Assembly (NCBI GenBank): GCA_028023455.1
Contig: JAQFVV010006271.1
Location: 2,315,335 to 2,379,334, forward strand
Length of the DNA: 64,000 nt
Reading direction: 5' to 3'
Origin: Epiperipatus broadwayi
Taxonomy: Eukaryota; Onychophora; Udeonychophora; Euonychophora; Peripatidae
Of this stretch, positions 48,265-61,439 are shown in pieces. Made by a program: the position numbers and the translations under genes. The first letter of the stretch is position 1, and each line of letters starts with the position of its first letter. The notes beneath the pieces are model-generated. The model was not told the DNA's origin. It did no database searches and worked only from the letters and a program-made list of their open reading frames with translations.

Positions 48265-50019
48265 TTTCGAAGCATTAAATATTTATTAGTCAATTAAATA
48301 AAAAAAATACAGATAATGTATATTTTGTTGGAAAATGCTGTTATTTTGTGTTGTTTAATTTTTTTCTGTAGATACTTTATAAATCTATCTCCATTTGCAT
48401 ATATTTCATTATTATTACCGTCATAATCTCTCATAAATAAATATGGCAACTTCAATTTTTTTAAAAAATTCTACTCCCTTGACAGAATTATGAAACTCAA
48501 ATATGTCTACCTATAGAATGCGATAGTTTATTTGATATTTTGTGATGAAAATTCTATAGAAAACTGAGCTTTCCTAAATACTTTAACACTATATCTAATT
48601 GTAGTTATCTGAATGCATTTCTATTCTTTCCAAGATATCTACAACAGAAACAATTCTAATTACACTTTAAAAAATCACTGAAATAATTCTTATAACAGAA
48701 ATGGAATCTGCACTTTTCACGAAATTCATGCTCAAAATTTTCATAAAATACCCCCTTAAAAATCATGTATTTTTCATATCATATTCAGAAAGTTGAAGAA
48801 GATGCCAATTGACTTTATGATCTAGCGATGGTATTTTAAAATGTTTATATTGTCTCTTTAAATAAACTTTTCTAATGCATTTATGTTGCATTGATTGGGT
48901 GTCCAAGTCTTATTTAGATACAAAAAAGTACATAACAGCTTTATAGACAGGTTAATTAGTTGCAGTACTTATTTTGTGTGACAAAATGTCATATATTTTA
49001 ACTAGTAAAACGAGCACACCCACCCACACACACCCGGGCACGCGCACACACATATATATAAATCCATCACGTCTATTCATAATATTAAATTATAAATAAA
49101 GAAAACAATAAGGAATGATTTGTTTATATAAAGTTTAATATAGTTAATATTAAAATAGTTAAAATAATTAAAATATATATATTAGGTTTAAATAAATTCA
49201 ACCTCAGAAAGAATGTAAATGTAAATGAAATATTAAAAAAAAACAACAACTAAAGAACACTTATATGCATCTTAATTTTAAAATAAATATTTTATTTGCA
49301 TTAAAAGAAAATTAAAAATGATTACTTTATCGTATTGAATCATAAACTTTATTTTCATTGTATTTTTAAAAAAATCTCATGCACAAATTTTTATAAAACA
49401 GAACAAGGTGCTGCTAAGTAATCTGACAGAACTTCTTTTTTAACTTGGCGAGATTAATATTGTCTACATGAATAATTTAATACTTTATGAATTTGGTGAA
49501 AAAAATCAAAGTGATTCATGACTAATTTCACAAAGAAGAAGGACATGAGTCCTTTTTAATTAATATCTGCAAGATCATGAATGGAATGAATAACAAAAAA
49601 AAAAAACACTTTTCTTTAACATGTGAGAACACTATAGGCCAAGTGATTTAAAAATATCTATATCTCGAAATGTATATGACAAAAAAAAAATCTAATGAAG
49701 TTGAAAATAGATGGATACCATCTAGGAATAAAATACACGAAGGCATTATCATCATTGAAATTCTACAGGGGACATAAAAAAAATGGGCCTGTAGCCGAAA
49801 GAAAGCTACAAGAAGTCGGATGGATTTACAAACGCTGGTGAACTTTTAAAAACTATTATTAATATTTTTTTTTTAACTTTCAATAAAAAAAAATAGATAT
49901 CCATTTGAAATTTTTTTCTTTCAAAATTTAAAATAATAGCATAATTTTTATTTATCAATATTATTCAGTATGGAGTTAGTAATTAAGATTTAATTAATAT
50001 AAATAAGTTTAATAAAATA
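48265..50019. other. A+T-rich DNA, no gene recognised
   Basis: A CA-rich patch with CACCCA and CACGCG lies at 49015-49055. Otherwise the stretch is A+T-rich with homopolymer A runs. No supported gene or repeat. Confidence 0.4.
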
Positions 50020-50027
50020 GTCTAAAG

Positions 50028-52702
50028 CAGTGATATTCAAACATTTTAGCAGTACGACACCGCATGGGACATCGAGGCAACATATTGACCCAAAATTAAA
50101 AAAATCAATAATCTAATTCTAATTGCTCAGAAACTAGGACTAGGTAATATTAAAAATTAGGAAGATGTTAATTTATTTCATACAAAATAAATATAAGTGT
50201 CAATACAAGTACAATAAACTGAAAATCAACTCTGTAGTTACCAAAATATTAGGTTGAAAAATCGACTGGTATTAATCATTTATAACTAGTTAAATTAAAA
50301 TATGGCTTACAACACGTAGGAGCTTAAAAAAATTCAGTTAAAAAAAACTACAAAAGGAAAATATTTAATGAGATTTAGGGTCTGTTTATTGTTTACAAGT
50401 AGCAATATTTCTGGCTCTATTTTGTTCAATTTGAGTATTAAAAGTGGCTTCTATTGCTAATTTGTTTCGGTATTTAGATTTTACGTAGAGAAATTGGGAA
50501 AATCCCATCTCGCACATATAAGATGAGGCAAATGGTAATAATACCTTTAGAGCTGCATCAGACAGTTCTGTATATTCATTTTGAACTTTAAGCCAAAAAT
50601 TATTCTAATCAAGCTCTTTGAAAACAAATTTTAATTCTCCATCAGATGATAACTCAGTTAGTTTTTCGCTTAAATAAAATGATAAATTTTTGGGTAATAC
50701 ACACTGAAAGGGATTTCGAATTCATTCAGAGTCAGAAAAATCTTCAGGAAAATAAGTATTAAATTGATATTTAAGATCTGTCAAGTGAGTTGTTAAATTT
50801 AATAACTGATTGAATAACTTTTAGTATGTTTTCTATGACAAAACTTTCTATAATAGGAAATGCTGCAAAATTTATCTCCTTGCAGTAAGACACCACAAAT
50901 CTATTTTCTTTGTAAAGCATTTGATTTTATCATTGGCTATAAATATATTTAATTAAAGACTTAAATTCAACTTGTTCCATTTGAGAAAAATATCACTTAA
51001 GTAAGCTAACTTACATAGCCATTCTTCATCAGTTAAAAAAGTGTATAATTTTTTTATCTTTATTATTGTCATTTAAAAACACAAACACCTCATCTTTAAG
51101 TTCAAATAGTCTCGTTAGGACCTTACATCTCGAAAGCCAATGCACCTCTGTGTGTAAAAGAAACTGCTGATGTTCACTGCCCATTTCTCTGCATATATGT
51201 GAAAAATATTATTGAGTTCAGAGAATGCACCTTTATAACATTTATTATTTTAACTCCAGTATCTAAGACAAACTTTAAGTTTGATGGCATGTTTTTTGAT
51301 GTAAACGCTTCTCTATGAATCATACAGTGAACCCATATTATATTAGGTGATATTTCTTTGATTCAGGATAGAAATCCACTGTGTTTTCCAACCATGACAT
51401 GATATCCATCACTGCATACCCCTTCACAATTTTCCCAGGAAATATTGTTTTCCGTGATGTAAGAATTTATCACTTTAAATATTTCTTCTCCCATATTCCT
51501 TTGTAGTTCATTGCAAAAAAGAAATGTTTCTTCAACTTTATTTTTGTATTCATATTTTGCAAACAAATTAGTTGTGCAGCATTTTGGTAATCTGTGGATT
51601 CATCCAACTGAAGACTGAAAAATTTACTTTTTTCAATTCTGATTATAAGTTTGCTTTCCACATTATCTGCCATTTTGACTATTCTGCAACAAATTGTTGT
51701 GTCAGAAAGTGGTATTTGATATATCTGTTGCTATTCTTTCTCACCAAACATAATACCTACTATATCTTGAGCTGCTGGAACAATTAACTCTTCAGCAATT
51801 TTGTATGGCTTCCCACATTTAACTATACAATAGCTTACTTGGTAAGAAGACACCAATGTTTTTTTGTTAATATCAGTAAAAGTATACATAAAGTTTTACT
51901 TATTTGTCAAATGCCCTATTTTTTTCTAAAAAAAATCAATGGTTTTATTTTTGGATTCTGGGTGTTTGGTATGTAGGTGCCTCTGCAGTTTATTTGGTTT
52001 CAGTGACTCGTTTGACAGTACTGCCAGGTACATAAGGCATCTAGCCCTTGGTTTATCATCTTCAGTGCATACAAAACCATATTTTATAAACTCATTGTCA
52101 AACTTACGAACTCATTTGTTTGCTTTTACTTTTATATGTCTCAACACTATACAAGAAGCTTCCAAACATATTTGGTCGGTGTCAGAATTTAAAACAGCCG
52201 AAATCAAAGCGTTTTTCTCATCACTTGTTTCTTCATTGTCTGTTTTTTCAATTATCCTACCAGTTTTTAGCCACTTATCCATGAGGGTTCATAACATTTA
52301 TAACTCGAAAAGCAGTCCGTTTATTACAAATACTAAGTTAAAAAAGAAATTTTACACTAAAATGAATAATTACACTCACAAATGGGCCATGATGATGATA
52401 TAAATAGAATATGGGTTGTCATCACTTGTTTGCCAAGTCATGTGATTTGCTGAAAGCGATGTTGTCCGAGGCATATTCGAATCTCTATCTCTTTGAAGCT
52501 GTCATTTTAAAAATAGAGTAATCTTCTAGATTTTAATAAAATTTTACAGTTTAAAAATTAATATTTTTTCTCAAAATTTTTTTTCAATGATGTATTTGTA
52601 ATCAATTAAATTTATTTACAATATTTTTCATCCATCTTGTGTCTCCAAGGTAATTTTTTGCGACCCCGTTTGAAGTTGCGACCCATAGATTGAATACCAC
52701 TG
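50028..52702 (-). mobile_element. Decayed hAT transposon with BED finger and transposase
   Basis: The ends are CAGTGATATTCAAAC and its inverted partner TTGAATACCACTG, flanked by 8-base duplications gtctaaag (50020-50027) and gtctaaat (52703-52710), the target size of hAT elements. The minus strand codes for a cut-and-paste transposase of the ZBED5-like (Charlie-type) group. A start MDKWLKTGRIIEK lies near 52280. A BED zinc finger reads RKFDNEFIKYGFVCTED, then NKLQRHLHTKHPE (51950-52110), with one zinc-binding Cys replaced by Tyr. The catalytic-core part reads FFSLQLDESTDYQNAAQL (51560-51630), then GEEIFKVINSYI and SWENCEGVCSDGYHVMVGKHSGF (51363-51480). Frameshifts and stops make it inactive. 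The nearly intact target duplication shows the insertion boundaries. Confidence 0.85.
51363..52283 (-). pseudogene. hAT transposase pseudogene (N-terminal half)
   Basis: This is the best preserved part of the transposase above. LQLDESTD contains the Asp typical of hAT catalytic domains, and CSDGYHVMVGKHSG corresponds to CTDGAPSMxGKxSG of relatives, the usual Ala-Pro being lost. At least two frame changes separate the BED finger from the core. The C-terminal dimerisation region (about 50400-51300) is too decayed for me to read reliably. Homologues of this group have been domesticated in vertebrates, but here disruption argues against any function. Confidence 0.75.
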
Positions 52703-52872
52703 GTCTAAATGATGTATTTTTTATGCATATGTATAAATAATTTGATACAAAAAGCTTTATTTGATCTAAAGAGATATACAATTAAAATTACTTTCATTTA
52801 TGATATATTTATGTTTAGTGTGATATGTACTAACCAGTGTGTGATTGTGTGTATATATATATATATATATAT

Positions 52873-52873
<1 letters not shown>

Positions 52874-52904
<31 letters not shown>
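52874..52904. repeat. T31 homopolymer
   Basis: An uninterrupted run of 31 T follows a (TA)n tract. A second run of 14 T lies at 52921-52934. A natural poly-T this long may also reflect assembly or read uncertainty. Confidence 0.9.
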
Positions 52905-52907
<3 letters not shown>

Positions 52908-53009
52908 TTTTCATAATTCATTTTTTTTTTTTTTCAAATCAATAAACAAACTAATCGCATAGTTAAAAATACAGTAATTAGATATATGTTAAGTATAACT
53001 TTAAAATTT

Positions 53010-53370
53010 TTATCCATTTAGGAGACTTTCGACTATCCTCCTAGTCTTTGTCAACTAACAACCTTGCCACAATTCCGTGATCTTAATGTTTGCTGTCTGT
53101 TTGTTAATTAAGAGTTTTTGGATTTGTACATTAGTATAGCTTCCTTTATTTTCCTTTTGTTAGTATTTTTTTCAATTTGCAATATTTTTACATTATTATA
53201 AGTGAAGTTAAAACCATAAATACATGACTTATTATGGTCGTAAAAACCGGATGCAGAAACATTATTATTAACTTTGCAATTTTGTTTCCTTTCTGAACCC
53301 TTTTCAATAACAGCAAGTGTTCTTTAGTTCTTTTTTCCAACGTAAATCTCGATTCCCCTATATATCAGAA
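53010..53370 (-). pseudogene. Penelope-like element 3' fragment (PLE-E)
   Basis: Minus-strand reading from 53370 gives YIGESRFTLEKRTKEHLLLL, the GIY-YIG endonuclease signature, then after a frame change IEKNTNKRKIKEAILMYKSKN, the tail helix (compare IKRSIKESLL of PLE-C). The fragment ends with the hammerhead-like hairpin at 53026-53054. RT and N-terminus are missing. Confidence 0.6.
53026..53054 (-). ncRNA. Hammerhead-like hairpin of PLE-E
   Basis: On the minus strand TTGACAAA, then GACTA, a six-base loop, TAGTC (perfect 5-bp stem) and GAAAG. The first box departs from CUGANGA, so it is a relic at best, but order and spacing are the same as at the other Penelope ends. Confidence 0.35.
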
Positions 53371-53865
53371 TATTATTAAAATGCTGATAAAAATTTTAGA
53401 AATCACAATAGATTCAAAATAGATTTTAATATAGTGGATTTTTTAAATTCATGATTGTTAATATAATTTTCTTTGTTACGATGTTAGTAAATCTGTATAT
53501 TATTATTAATCAGTGCTTCATTTGATTTTTTTTTTTGTAAAATCACCTATTCCTCTACTTACCTATCTATTAAACGATAGATCACCTACTACTCAAGTAA
53601 CATATTTATTAAGTTACAGATATCTAGTTTTTTAAATTAAATATTTACTAAATTAAATACTTATTGATTTATAGATTTATTGGCACTTTATAAATATATG
53701 AATTTTTAATAATTCTAATTTATATACTTTTGGGCAAAGTATTATAATTAGTTTGTAGTCTTACATTGGATTTACATTATTATAAGCAGTTAGTTGAAAT
53801 AGCATATGAATTTAGATACAAATATACAGAATTAAGTTTGATCTTATTAAATTATTATCTGCTAT
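53371..53865. other. A+T-rich DNA, nothing recognised
   Basis: By position this might hold the 3' part of the 5' LTR of element 3, but I cannot find LTR ends. There is no gene. Confidence 0.3.
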
Positions 53866-54370
53866 ATTTTGGGTTAATCTAGTGTGTGGCTTAGTAATAA
53901 TGCTATCCAATTAGGATTAAATTCTTATTTAATTTTTGGCATCACATGGTTATATAATTTACATTTTAGGTTGCATAATCCAGTATGAATAAAATTATTT
54001 ACTTGCGATAGAGAAAAATATTTTTGGTCACCAATGTGTTAGGCAATTCATAATAGTAATCTATAACAATATTCACTATTACTTTTTGGCCACCATATTA
54101 TGGAATGATCAAAACAACGCTACCTGAATTATATATTTTGTCATATTTTTGGATGCCTATGAAGTTCTATTAATATAAATTTATGAGTTTTGATTCATTA
54201 TATTTTGAGTGCCAACTGGGCTTGAACAAAACCATTTTATATAATATTGTCTGTTATATTTCAGTTGCCCAACTGGGGCTCATAAAATATCATTTTATCT
54301 AAGTTACGCTATATATTTTGGATGGCCAATTATTAGGCTGATTGATATAAGCTTATGAGAGATTTAGAAT
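53866..54370 (+). repeat. Eight degenerate ~60-bp repeats with primer-binding-site-like cores
   Basis: Units start near 53866, 53931, 54019, 54082, 54144, 54201, 54257 and 54314. Each opens with atttttgg or attttg, followed by a version of tgccaactgggget-type sequence: GTGCCAACTGGGCTTGAA (54208) and TTGCCCAACTGGGGCTCATAAAA (54263) are the clearest. They resemble the tRNA-Lys primer site TGGCGCCCAACGTGGGG plus CTCGAA. The array lies in the leader of LTR element 3, upstream of its gag remains, just as in element 2. Confidence 0.5.
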
Positions 54371-55359
54371 CATAAAGAGAAAAATATACAGGAATAAAAT
54401 AATTAATCGATAATCATAATTATTCTAAGTTATATTTGTCTATAATCACTGTTGTATTGAGTAAACTAATGATGACAAAATGGATAATAGTTATTTTAAA
54501 TTTGTAGTTATGTTTTGTTGATGGTCTAAATTTTACAGTTTGTTGTTGAATTGTTAAAGTTTTTCTGGAGATGGATGTGATGATGCACACATTAATAGAT
54601 AATAGAGTTGATGAAGTATAAAATGCTGTAGGAGCTAAAAATATTTTTGTATAAATGCACAAGAAGAGTGCAAATAAAGACAAAGTATAAGATGGTGATG
54701 CCTGGGCTTGTCAAATTATTTTTTAAAGGTTAAAATTTGTATCTAATGTTAAAATCACCAAAGTATATGTTGTATATAGGTGAAACACCAAAAGAATGTG
54801 GGCTGATTAATAAATATTTATCAAGGTTCTTTTATGAAGTAATCCTAAAGTGTATAATTAATCTATTAGTTTATTGAAAGTGCATTATTCATATTTCTTT
54901 TCTGGAAAACTGATAGAAAACATTTAACACAAATCTGTATAAGTTTATTGACAATAGCATAATACCAAGTCTTTTGAGCATAGTTTTAAAAAATACACTA
55001 GATGGTAATGAGAAAGGCATGATATAATTTGAAATAAAAAAACACATACATTAGTTTGAATAATACCATTATGGATGGGTGAATAAATCATGATTGAGAA
55101 ATAATACTAGTACAGTACCTTATGTCAGGAAGGTTTTCTGTATAAATTAATTTATATAGTTAATAAACTAATTTATTTATAAGAGTAAAGATCTAAAGCG
55201 CGGTAAGAGGAAGTGAATTATTTATTCATTCAGTCTAGGATATTGAGCTGAGATAAAAAGTTCACGTTCTCTGCTTTAAATGAAATAAGATATATAAATA
55301 TATTAGTGCAGAGAAAAAAAGTCATTGTAGTTTTCATCACATCAAAAAGAGATCAAGAT
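54371..55359 (+). other. A+T-rich leader of LTR element 3
   Basis: Between the repeat array and the gag relic I see no coding sequence. Its assignment to the element is by position only. Confidence 0.35.
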
Positions 55360-58300
55360 AAATTTATATGAGCAATATTGAAGAGTTTCAAAAATGAAAT
55401 AAAACAAAGCCAAGAAAAATAGTCACAAGACATAATAAATAAGACTGGTGAAAATCAAACACAAATAAAACAAAGTCAGGAAGAGCTCAAGCCAAAAATG
55501 AAACAACACCAGAAAATATTAATAATTAATATAGGAAAGGTCAATATGATTTGGAAAATAAGTTAAAGCAAGAAATTAAATTTGTACATAAAGAATTCAT
55601 ACAGGAAATAAAAAAATAGGACAAGAATAGATTAAAATTTTGGAAATTAAAGTTAATGAATTGGAAAATAAAATAGAAAAAAATCAAAATCAAATATAGA
55701 GAAAAATTAATAAATTGAAAAGTATCATAGAAAAAGGATAGAGTTGGACCCAGGAGCTGGATCAAAGTTGAAAAATATAGGTTAAAAGAGACAAAATGAG
55801 AACAAAGTTCTAGAAGCTAAGGTATCTAAATACCAAAAACAAAATAAAAAGGAGGTAGAGAAGATACAGAACAAAAAAAAAAGAGGAAATCAAAAGGTTA
55901 AAAATTCAAATCATTTGCATTATGGAATTAATTTAGATGTAATACAGTCTAAAGGAAATGACTTAGAAGTCCACTTACGATCTCTGATTAATGAAGATGA
56001 ATTAAGTAAGGCAATTAACAATATAACTGTAAAAAAGAAAAAAATAGAAAACTTAAGGCAAAATAAAGAAAAAGGAATTAATGTCATAAAAAAGAATTTT
56101 GATAGAGTATCAAACAAAAATCAAAAAGTCTTATAATAGAGATTAAAAGATAATTTCAATATGAATAATTAAATACCATGATAGTTTAATAAAGTCTTAT
56201 GATAAAAGCAAAGAAAGTCAAAATTATATTGGGATATCTCCAGTTAAATTAAACATCATATTGCCACCTACCGCAAAATTTCTATCAAATAAAGATGGAA
56301 ACGCAGTTAATAGTGTTAGTGGAAATCTTTTCTTACAAAGGGATATGCTAATATCCAGGAACAGTATAAAAGATATTTAGTCTATAAAAATTACTATATC
56401 ATATTCAAATTCTTTACACTTCAAACAATTAACGGTGACATTAAAAAAAATCCTATGAAGCATTTGACTACATTACAAGAATTATTTTATTTTCAAGGAT
56501 TGAATGAAAAGGAATAGGTTGATATTGTAAGTAATCCTATATGGATCTACTAAACATTGGTGGGGGTCCTTATTTATAAAATCTATTTTTTTAGGATTAC
56601 AACTAAACCTTATTAAACAGTTTTTGGAGCAATGAGAGGCAAGATATCAATTGACATCAGGTACCTCAAGAAAGGTTTAGGTTCAATTTGGAAAAGAATT
56701 TAACCCAATTCTTTCATTGCTAAGTATCTAGACTTAGAATTTATACAGTATGCCCACTACCTGAAGGCCAAATCAAAGTCTCATCAGACACAACTTGCCT
56801 AGATGGGTGCAACAAATCCTCACTGCCAATATGTACGACACTATTGATGATATGGTTGAATTGTTAAACAACATGGGCATGGAATGCCTACAATAAGAGC
56901 CTAAAAAAGAAGTATGAGTTGAACGTTTTGGAACATATAATTCTACATTTCTGAGTTTGAATATACATGTAGAATCATAAAACATAACCAATCATAAAAT
57001 AGATCTAAAAGGCATAATAATAATAGTCCTCATAAAGAGCTTATTAACTTATGTAACAAAAGCTATCATTGAGTTCAAATTTATGACAATGTATCATACC
57101 CAACTTTCAAAATATGTTGTCTTAAAACCAGCTTCAGCTTTGGAAAACTAATAGAGATTTAAATGGAATGTTCTCTACCACAGGAGTCTACATATGCCAC
57201 AAGGGACAATGAATTTAACATGGATCATATAATAAATAATTTAAATAATATAATTATTGAAGATCAAAAAATAACTGGTATTTATACTCAACTGCTCATT
57301 AATAGCCATTATTTTAGAAGATATTCCCACTAAGGCTTTAATAGATACATGTAGCCATATTTCAATTATTAATAAATAATTTTTCCAAAAGATTTTGAAT
57401 ATCAATCCTAATCTTTCTATGCTACCTTTAAAACAAATTCAAGTTATTTTATCTAATGAAAAAAGAGGTAAACTTGATGCTAAACAGATCTGGAGTAATT
57501 TATAAATTGACCACCACAAAATAGAACACTTCATTTTAGTTATGAATGGATTGGTTTAAGATCTGATTTTCTGCACCAACATGGTTTCATTTTAAATTAT
57601 AAAAAATGATATTCTTTATAATCAGAACGATTTTAACATTGTTAGTATTAAGCAACTCTCATCTCCAAGAACTGCCTGTATAGAAAAAATAATTGAAGCT
57701 CATGAAATCAAAGCAAAGCTTGAAAACATGAACAGTCATCAGCATATTTTTTAGGTTTTTGGAAAATATCTTGATTCAATATCAGTGTGTTTTCCAATAA
57801 ACCCAGTATTGTACTTGGATATGTGCTCTGTATCAGACAAAATGAAACACATTATCAGTTTAGGACTTACACAATACCCTACCAGTATAAACAAGTGAAG
57901 AAACAAAATTTATAAAATACTAGAATGGAATACTATTCAAAAGAATCCTTCTTCATAAAATAATCTATTAGTAATAGTGACAAATAAAGATGGATTCTAT
58001 GATTATGTTAGAATGCTAGAGAATTGAATAACATCACTATACCTAAATGAGATGTGCCACCATCAATATATGATCTTTTGATCAATTTTAAGGATAAATC
58101 CATATTTACTACAATTGACCTTACAGAAAATTCCTTGCAAATATCCATAAGATAGATAATATAGTTTTAACATATGAAAACTATTCATAAATGTTCCAAT
58201 GGATGTCATTTGCTTGAATCAATAGCAGAATAGATGGATAAAATGTTTAGATTGGATTTTATCAAATAATATTAAAAATTTCTTAGTTATTTATGTAGAT

Positions 58301-58560
58301 TGTGTTGTTGTAGCAGCCTCTCATACGGAAAAACATATTATACATTTAAAATCTTTTCTAAATATATATGACAAGAACGATTAACTTGAAGAAAAATACC
58401 TTTGACCCCGAAGAGATAACATTTTTGAAATGTAGTGAACAGAATAGGAACCTACATTACTCCTCCACAAGGTCTTAAAGTAGATAGAACCAGTCCATAT
58501 CTTGCATGAGAATGATGTAGTGAAAGTTGCCCTAAATAAATATTATTCATTAAGTGGATA
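55360..58560 (+). pseudogene. Ty3/gypsy-like gag-protease-RT relic (element 3)
   Basis: Lys/Glu/Gln-rich coiled-coil remains run from 55360 to 56140, including the 73-codon frame at 55915. Capsid remains carry TKHWWGSLF (about 56550) and WVQQILTANMYDTIDDMVELLNN (56795-56870), matching the WW and QQ/MVGSRI blocks of the other gags. A few Cys/His residues near 57045-57115 may be a zinc knuckle. An aspartic protease segment TKALIDTCSHISIINK lies at 57330-57380 (active DTG is DTC). The RT-leading linker ILEWNTIQKNPSS is at 57915-57950. The RT has VIVTNKDGFYDYVRML (57970-58018), IFTTIDLTENSLQISI (58105-58150) and FLVIYVDCVVVAASHTEKHIIHLKSF (58282-58360), where YVDD is YVDC. FDPEEITFLK and TPPQGLKVDRT follow. 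RNase H and integrase are absent. Stops are frequent; it is long dead. Confidence 0.8.
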
Positions 58561-60586
58561 ATCTCTGATCTAATGAATGACTAATAAAACTTATTAATAT
58601 ACTTGCATTAAATAGTTTGTGTCAAAGTTGTAAGGGCATTAAGGTTAGCACTTATCAATTAAACTGCAGAAATTGACTATCTGTTATAACCTTTAGCTGT
58701 CAGTAAAGTTAAATTTTCAGTCATCTATTGTTAGTATTTGAAAAAATTTTCAGTAAGTTAATTCTTATAGCAAGCCAACTTATCAGGTCTTGAGACTTAA
58801 ATATTAATTCATTCTCTAAGTCATTTTTAGAAACTTTTGTAAATCTTAATTGTTTTAAAAATCATTTTTATATTTTTACTGTAGTGCTTTAAAATCTATC
58901 TGTGATTGTAAATACCTTCAAATTCCTTAAATTAGGGCCATTTTTACTCTGAATAATAGTGAATTAATGTTAGAATAATATTAAAAGTTAAAATTATTTC
59001 AATAGAGATATTAGTATGTTAAAAGGCAATGTTAAAGTTAAACTTTAATCATTAAATTTGAATCTTTAATGCTCATTGTTAGTATTTAATTTACTTGCTT
59101 ATAAAAGGCATTTTTATTTAAGTAATTTGCTACTAAAAGTATATATTATTAATACTAGCTATAATAAAGCTTAATTCAGTTAAATAAGTTTACAATAATT
59201 AATTAAAAAAGATAAAAAGTTAATTTACTATTATTAAAATCTATTAATTTTTAATAAAAGAAAACATTAGTAAACATGTGTGTGCTTGAATAATAAATTT
59301 CAATTTTAACTTTCTGGTTGCAATTTTAAAATATTTATTTTAAAAAGTCTTATTTAAAAATTATTCTGGAGATCATATTTTTTTAAATATTATATAGTTG
59401 TTTAAAAGAATAATATACATGGATGTTCTATTCAAAATAATGTAATTTATTATTTATTTTGTTTTCATTATAATTTTTAGTTTTATAAAAGAATGTTTTA
59501 ATTAAAATGTCTAGACAATTATGCAAATGAGTTTATTGCTAGTTGTCTCCCAGGATATGTTAATCTTTAAACTTTAATAAATTAAGATAAAAAAAGGGGT
59601 AAATCTAAATGTCAATTTTGTCCAACAAAATCAGTCACAACATCAACAATAAAAATAGAGGACAGCTTGCACGCATGTGTTTTACTTACTGGTTACTTAT
59701 TTTAAAATTTTCTACTAGCCTTGAGTAATTTTAAATGGAGAAATTTACTTGATTAATAATTAATTTTATTTAGTTTAATTGTTTATAACAAATATTTATT
59801 TTGCTTAAAGTTAAACATATATTCTTCACTAATTTTCTCCAGGCACTGACATTCTAAGTTCAAATTGCTAAAAGAAGTTTAAAATCTACATAGCTAAGAA
59901 ATATAATGAAAATTTTATCTAAATATTTAACAATAATTGTATTTCTATACAAAATATACATTTTGAGGAAATTTTCTGTGATTTGTTATTACATAAGAAC
60001 TTTTATTGATTTTCATTCTTATTAATATAAACTATATTATCATTTAATATTTTATATACTAGAATATTAAGACTGCTAAAGACTTTATGACATCAATGAA
60101 ATTTTAAAGCAGTTCTTAATAATGTAAAAATATTTTGCTAATGACCATTTAAGATGCTAAGAATGAAAAGTTTGTTAAAAAGACTCAAACATTTTAAATA
60201 TTTTTCAGAAAGTATATTTAGAAGTATCTTTATTTTAATAATGTCACATCTCTAAACAAATGATTTTCTTTGAAGTAGTACACCTTTTAATGAATAGACT
60301 ATTTGAATTCTGAATAGTGCAACCTGTTAGTAAGAATGGAATTTAATGTTTGAATGTTCTTTTTGCCTACTTTCAAATTGTCCATTATATCAATCTTTTG
60401 CAAGTACTTTTTTTTTGTAAGAATTTGTGGGATTTTTTTTTGTGCATGTGTACTTGGGTTTTTTGGATGTTATGAATCCAATTTATAAATTAGTCCGGGA
60501 GGGGCATTGTTTTATGTCATGCCAAATGATTATATTTTTTAATGTGAGGTCTATTACGTCACTTCTTATTTTGCAACTTTTAATAT
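58561..60586. other. A+T-rich DNA, no gene recognised
   Basis: If element 3 were complete, RNase H and integrase should lie here, but no motif is visible. The sequence is A+T-rich with no coding signal. Confidence 0.4.
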
Positions 60587-60862
60587 TGAAATGGTATTCT
60601 TTACTTATCATATCGTTTCACCTACTATGTTCCATAGTAGTATGTTTTTCTTAGTTTAAACCCCTCCAAGTCAGCTTATATTAATTAAAAGCAACTTAAT
60701 AAAATAATAGGTAAATACGTGTATGGGCGTATATTTATATAAATGCGAACTTAAAATAATACTAGCTGATATATATATAAAGCACGCATAATTACGAATT
60801 TAAAGTTATAAATTTAAATTATAAAGGTAAACATTACTTGGTCCATGGGTTTTCACACATAC
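60587..60862 (+). repeat. Possible 3' LTR start of element 3
   Basis: TGAAATGG...GTTTCACCTACTATG then CATAGTAGTAT aligns with the first 60 bases of the LTR at 19953 (TGAAACAG...GTTTCACCTACTATA then ATAGTAGTAT). Only the start is recognisable. It is interrupted at 60871 by a hAT MITE, and its end was not found before the window edge. Confidence 0.4.
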
Positions 60863-60870
60863 ATATATGC

Positions 60871-61308
60871 CAGGGGTCCCCAACCTTTTTGCACTTAAGA
60901 GCACATTCCATAATACCGGCCAGGTGGCGGGCACCATTTATTTTTTATCTGGACATAATTGCTGAGATATTCTTGACTTCGTTTACGAAGAAGCCAGAGT
61001 TCATCACATCACATCACATGTAAATTTATAGTTGGATATTGTTAATAATACACATAATGTACAAAAAAATATTTATTTCAAAAATTAAATTTTAACATAT
61101 AATTGACGTTTATATTTTTACGCTGTAAAAGTATAGTATGCCCTACAATTTGATTACAATATAATACAATAATTCATAAAAAAAATTCAAAAATTAAATT
61201 TATTTGTATCAGATAAATAATTTTTTATCGTGTTCGGATAGCGGCGGGCACACATAAAACGGTCTGCGGGCGCCATGGTGCTCATGGGCATAGGGTTGGG
61301 GACCCCTG
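60871..61308. mobile_element. hAT MITE with perfect target duplication
   Basis: The 438-bp element has perfect 15-bp terminal inverted repeats CAGGGGTCCCCAACC / GGTTGGGGACCCCTG and a perfect 8-bp duplication ATATATGC on both sides (60863-60870 and 61309-61316). Length, ends and duplication are diagnostic of a non-autonomous hAT element. Interior GC-rich subterminal parts (ggccaggtggcgggcacc; gcgggcgccatggtgctc) flank an A+T-rich centre. There is no coding capacity. The perfect duplication suggests a relatively recent insertion into the LTR-like DNA around it. Confidence 0.92.
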
Positions 61309-61439
61309 ATATATGCAAAGAGAGTAGCAAGGTTATAGATTTTTAAGCATTGCTATTTTTTTAAATTATTCAATTCTAACTTATCCAAAATTTGCTTTTC
61401 TTTGCATAAGAGTGACAATTTTGAAGTAACAGATTCACA

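Noticed and set aside
51939-52403. 154-codon plus-strand ORF
   Set aside because: It is the antisense shadow of the BED-finger part of the hAT transposase, which reads on the minus strand.
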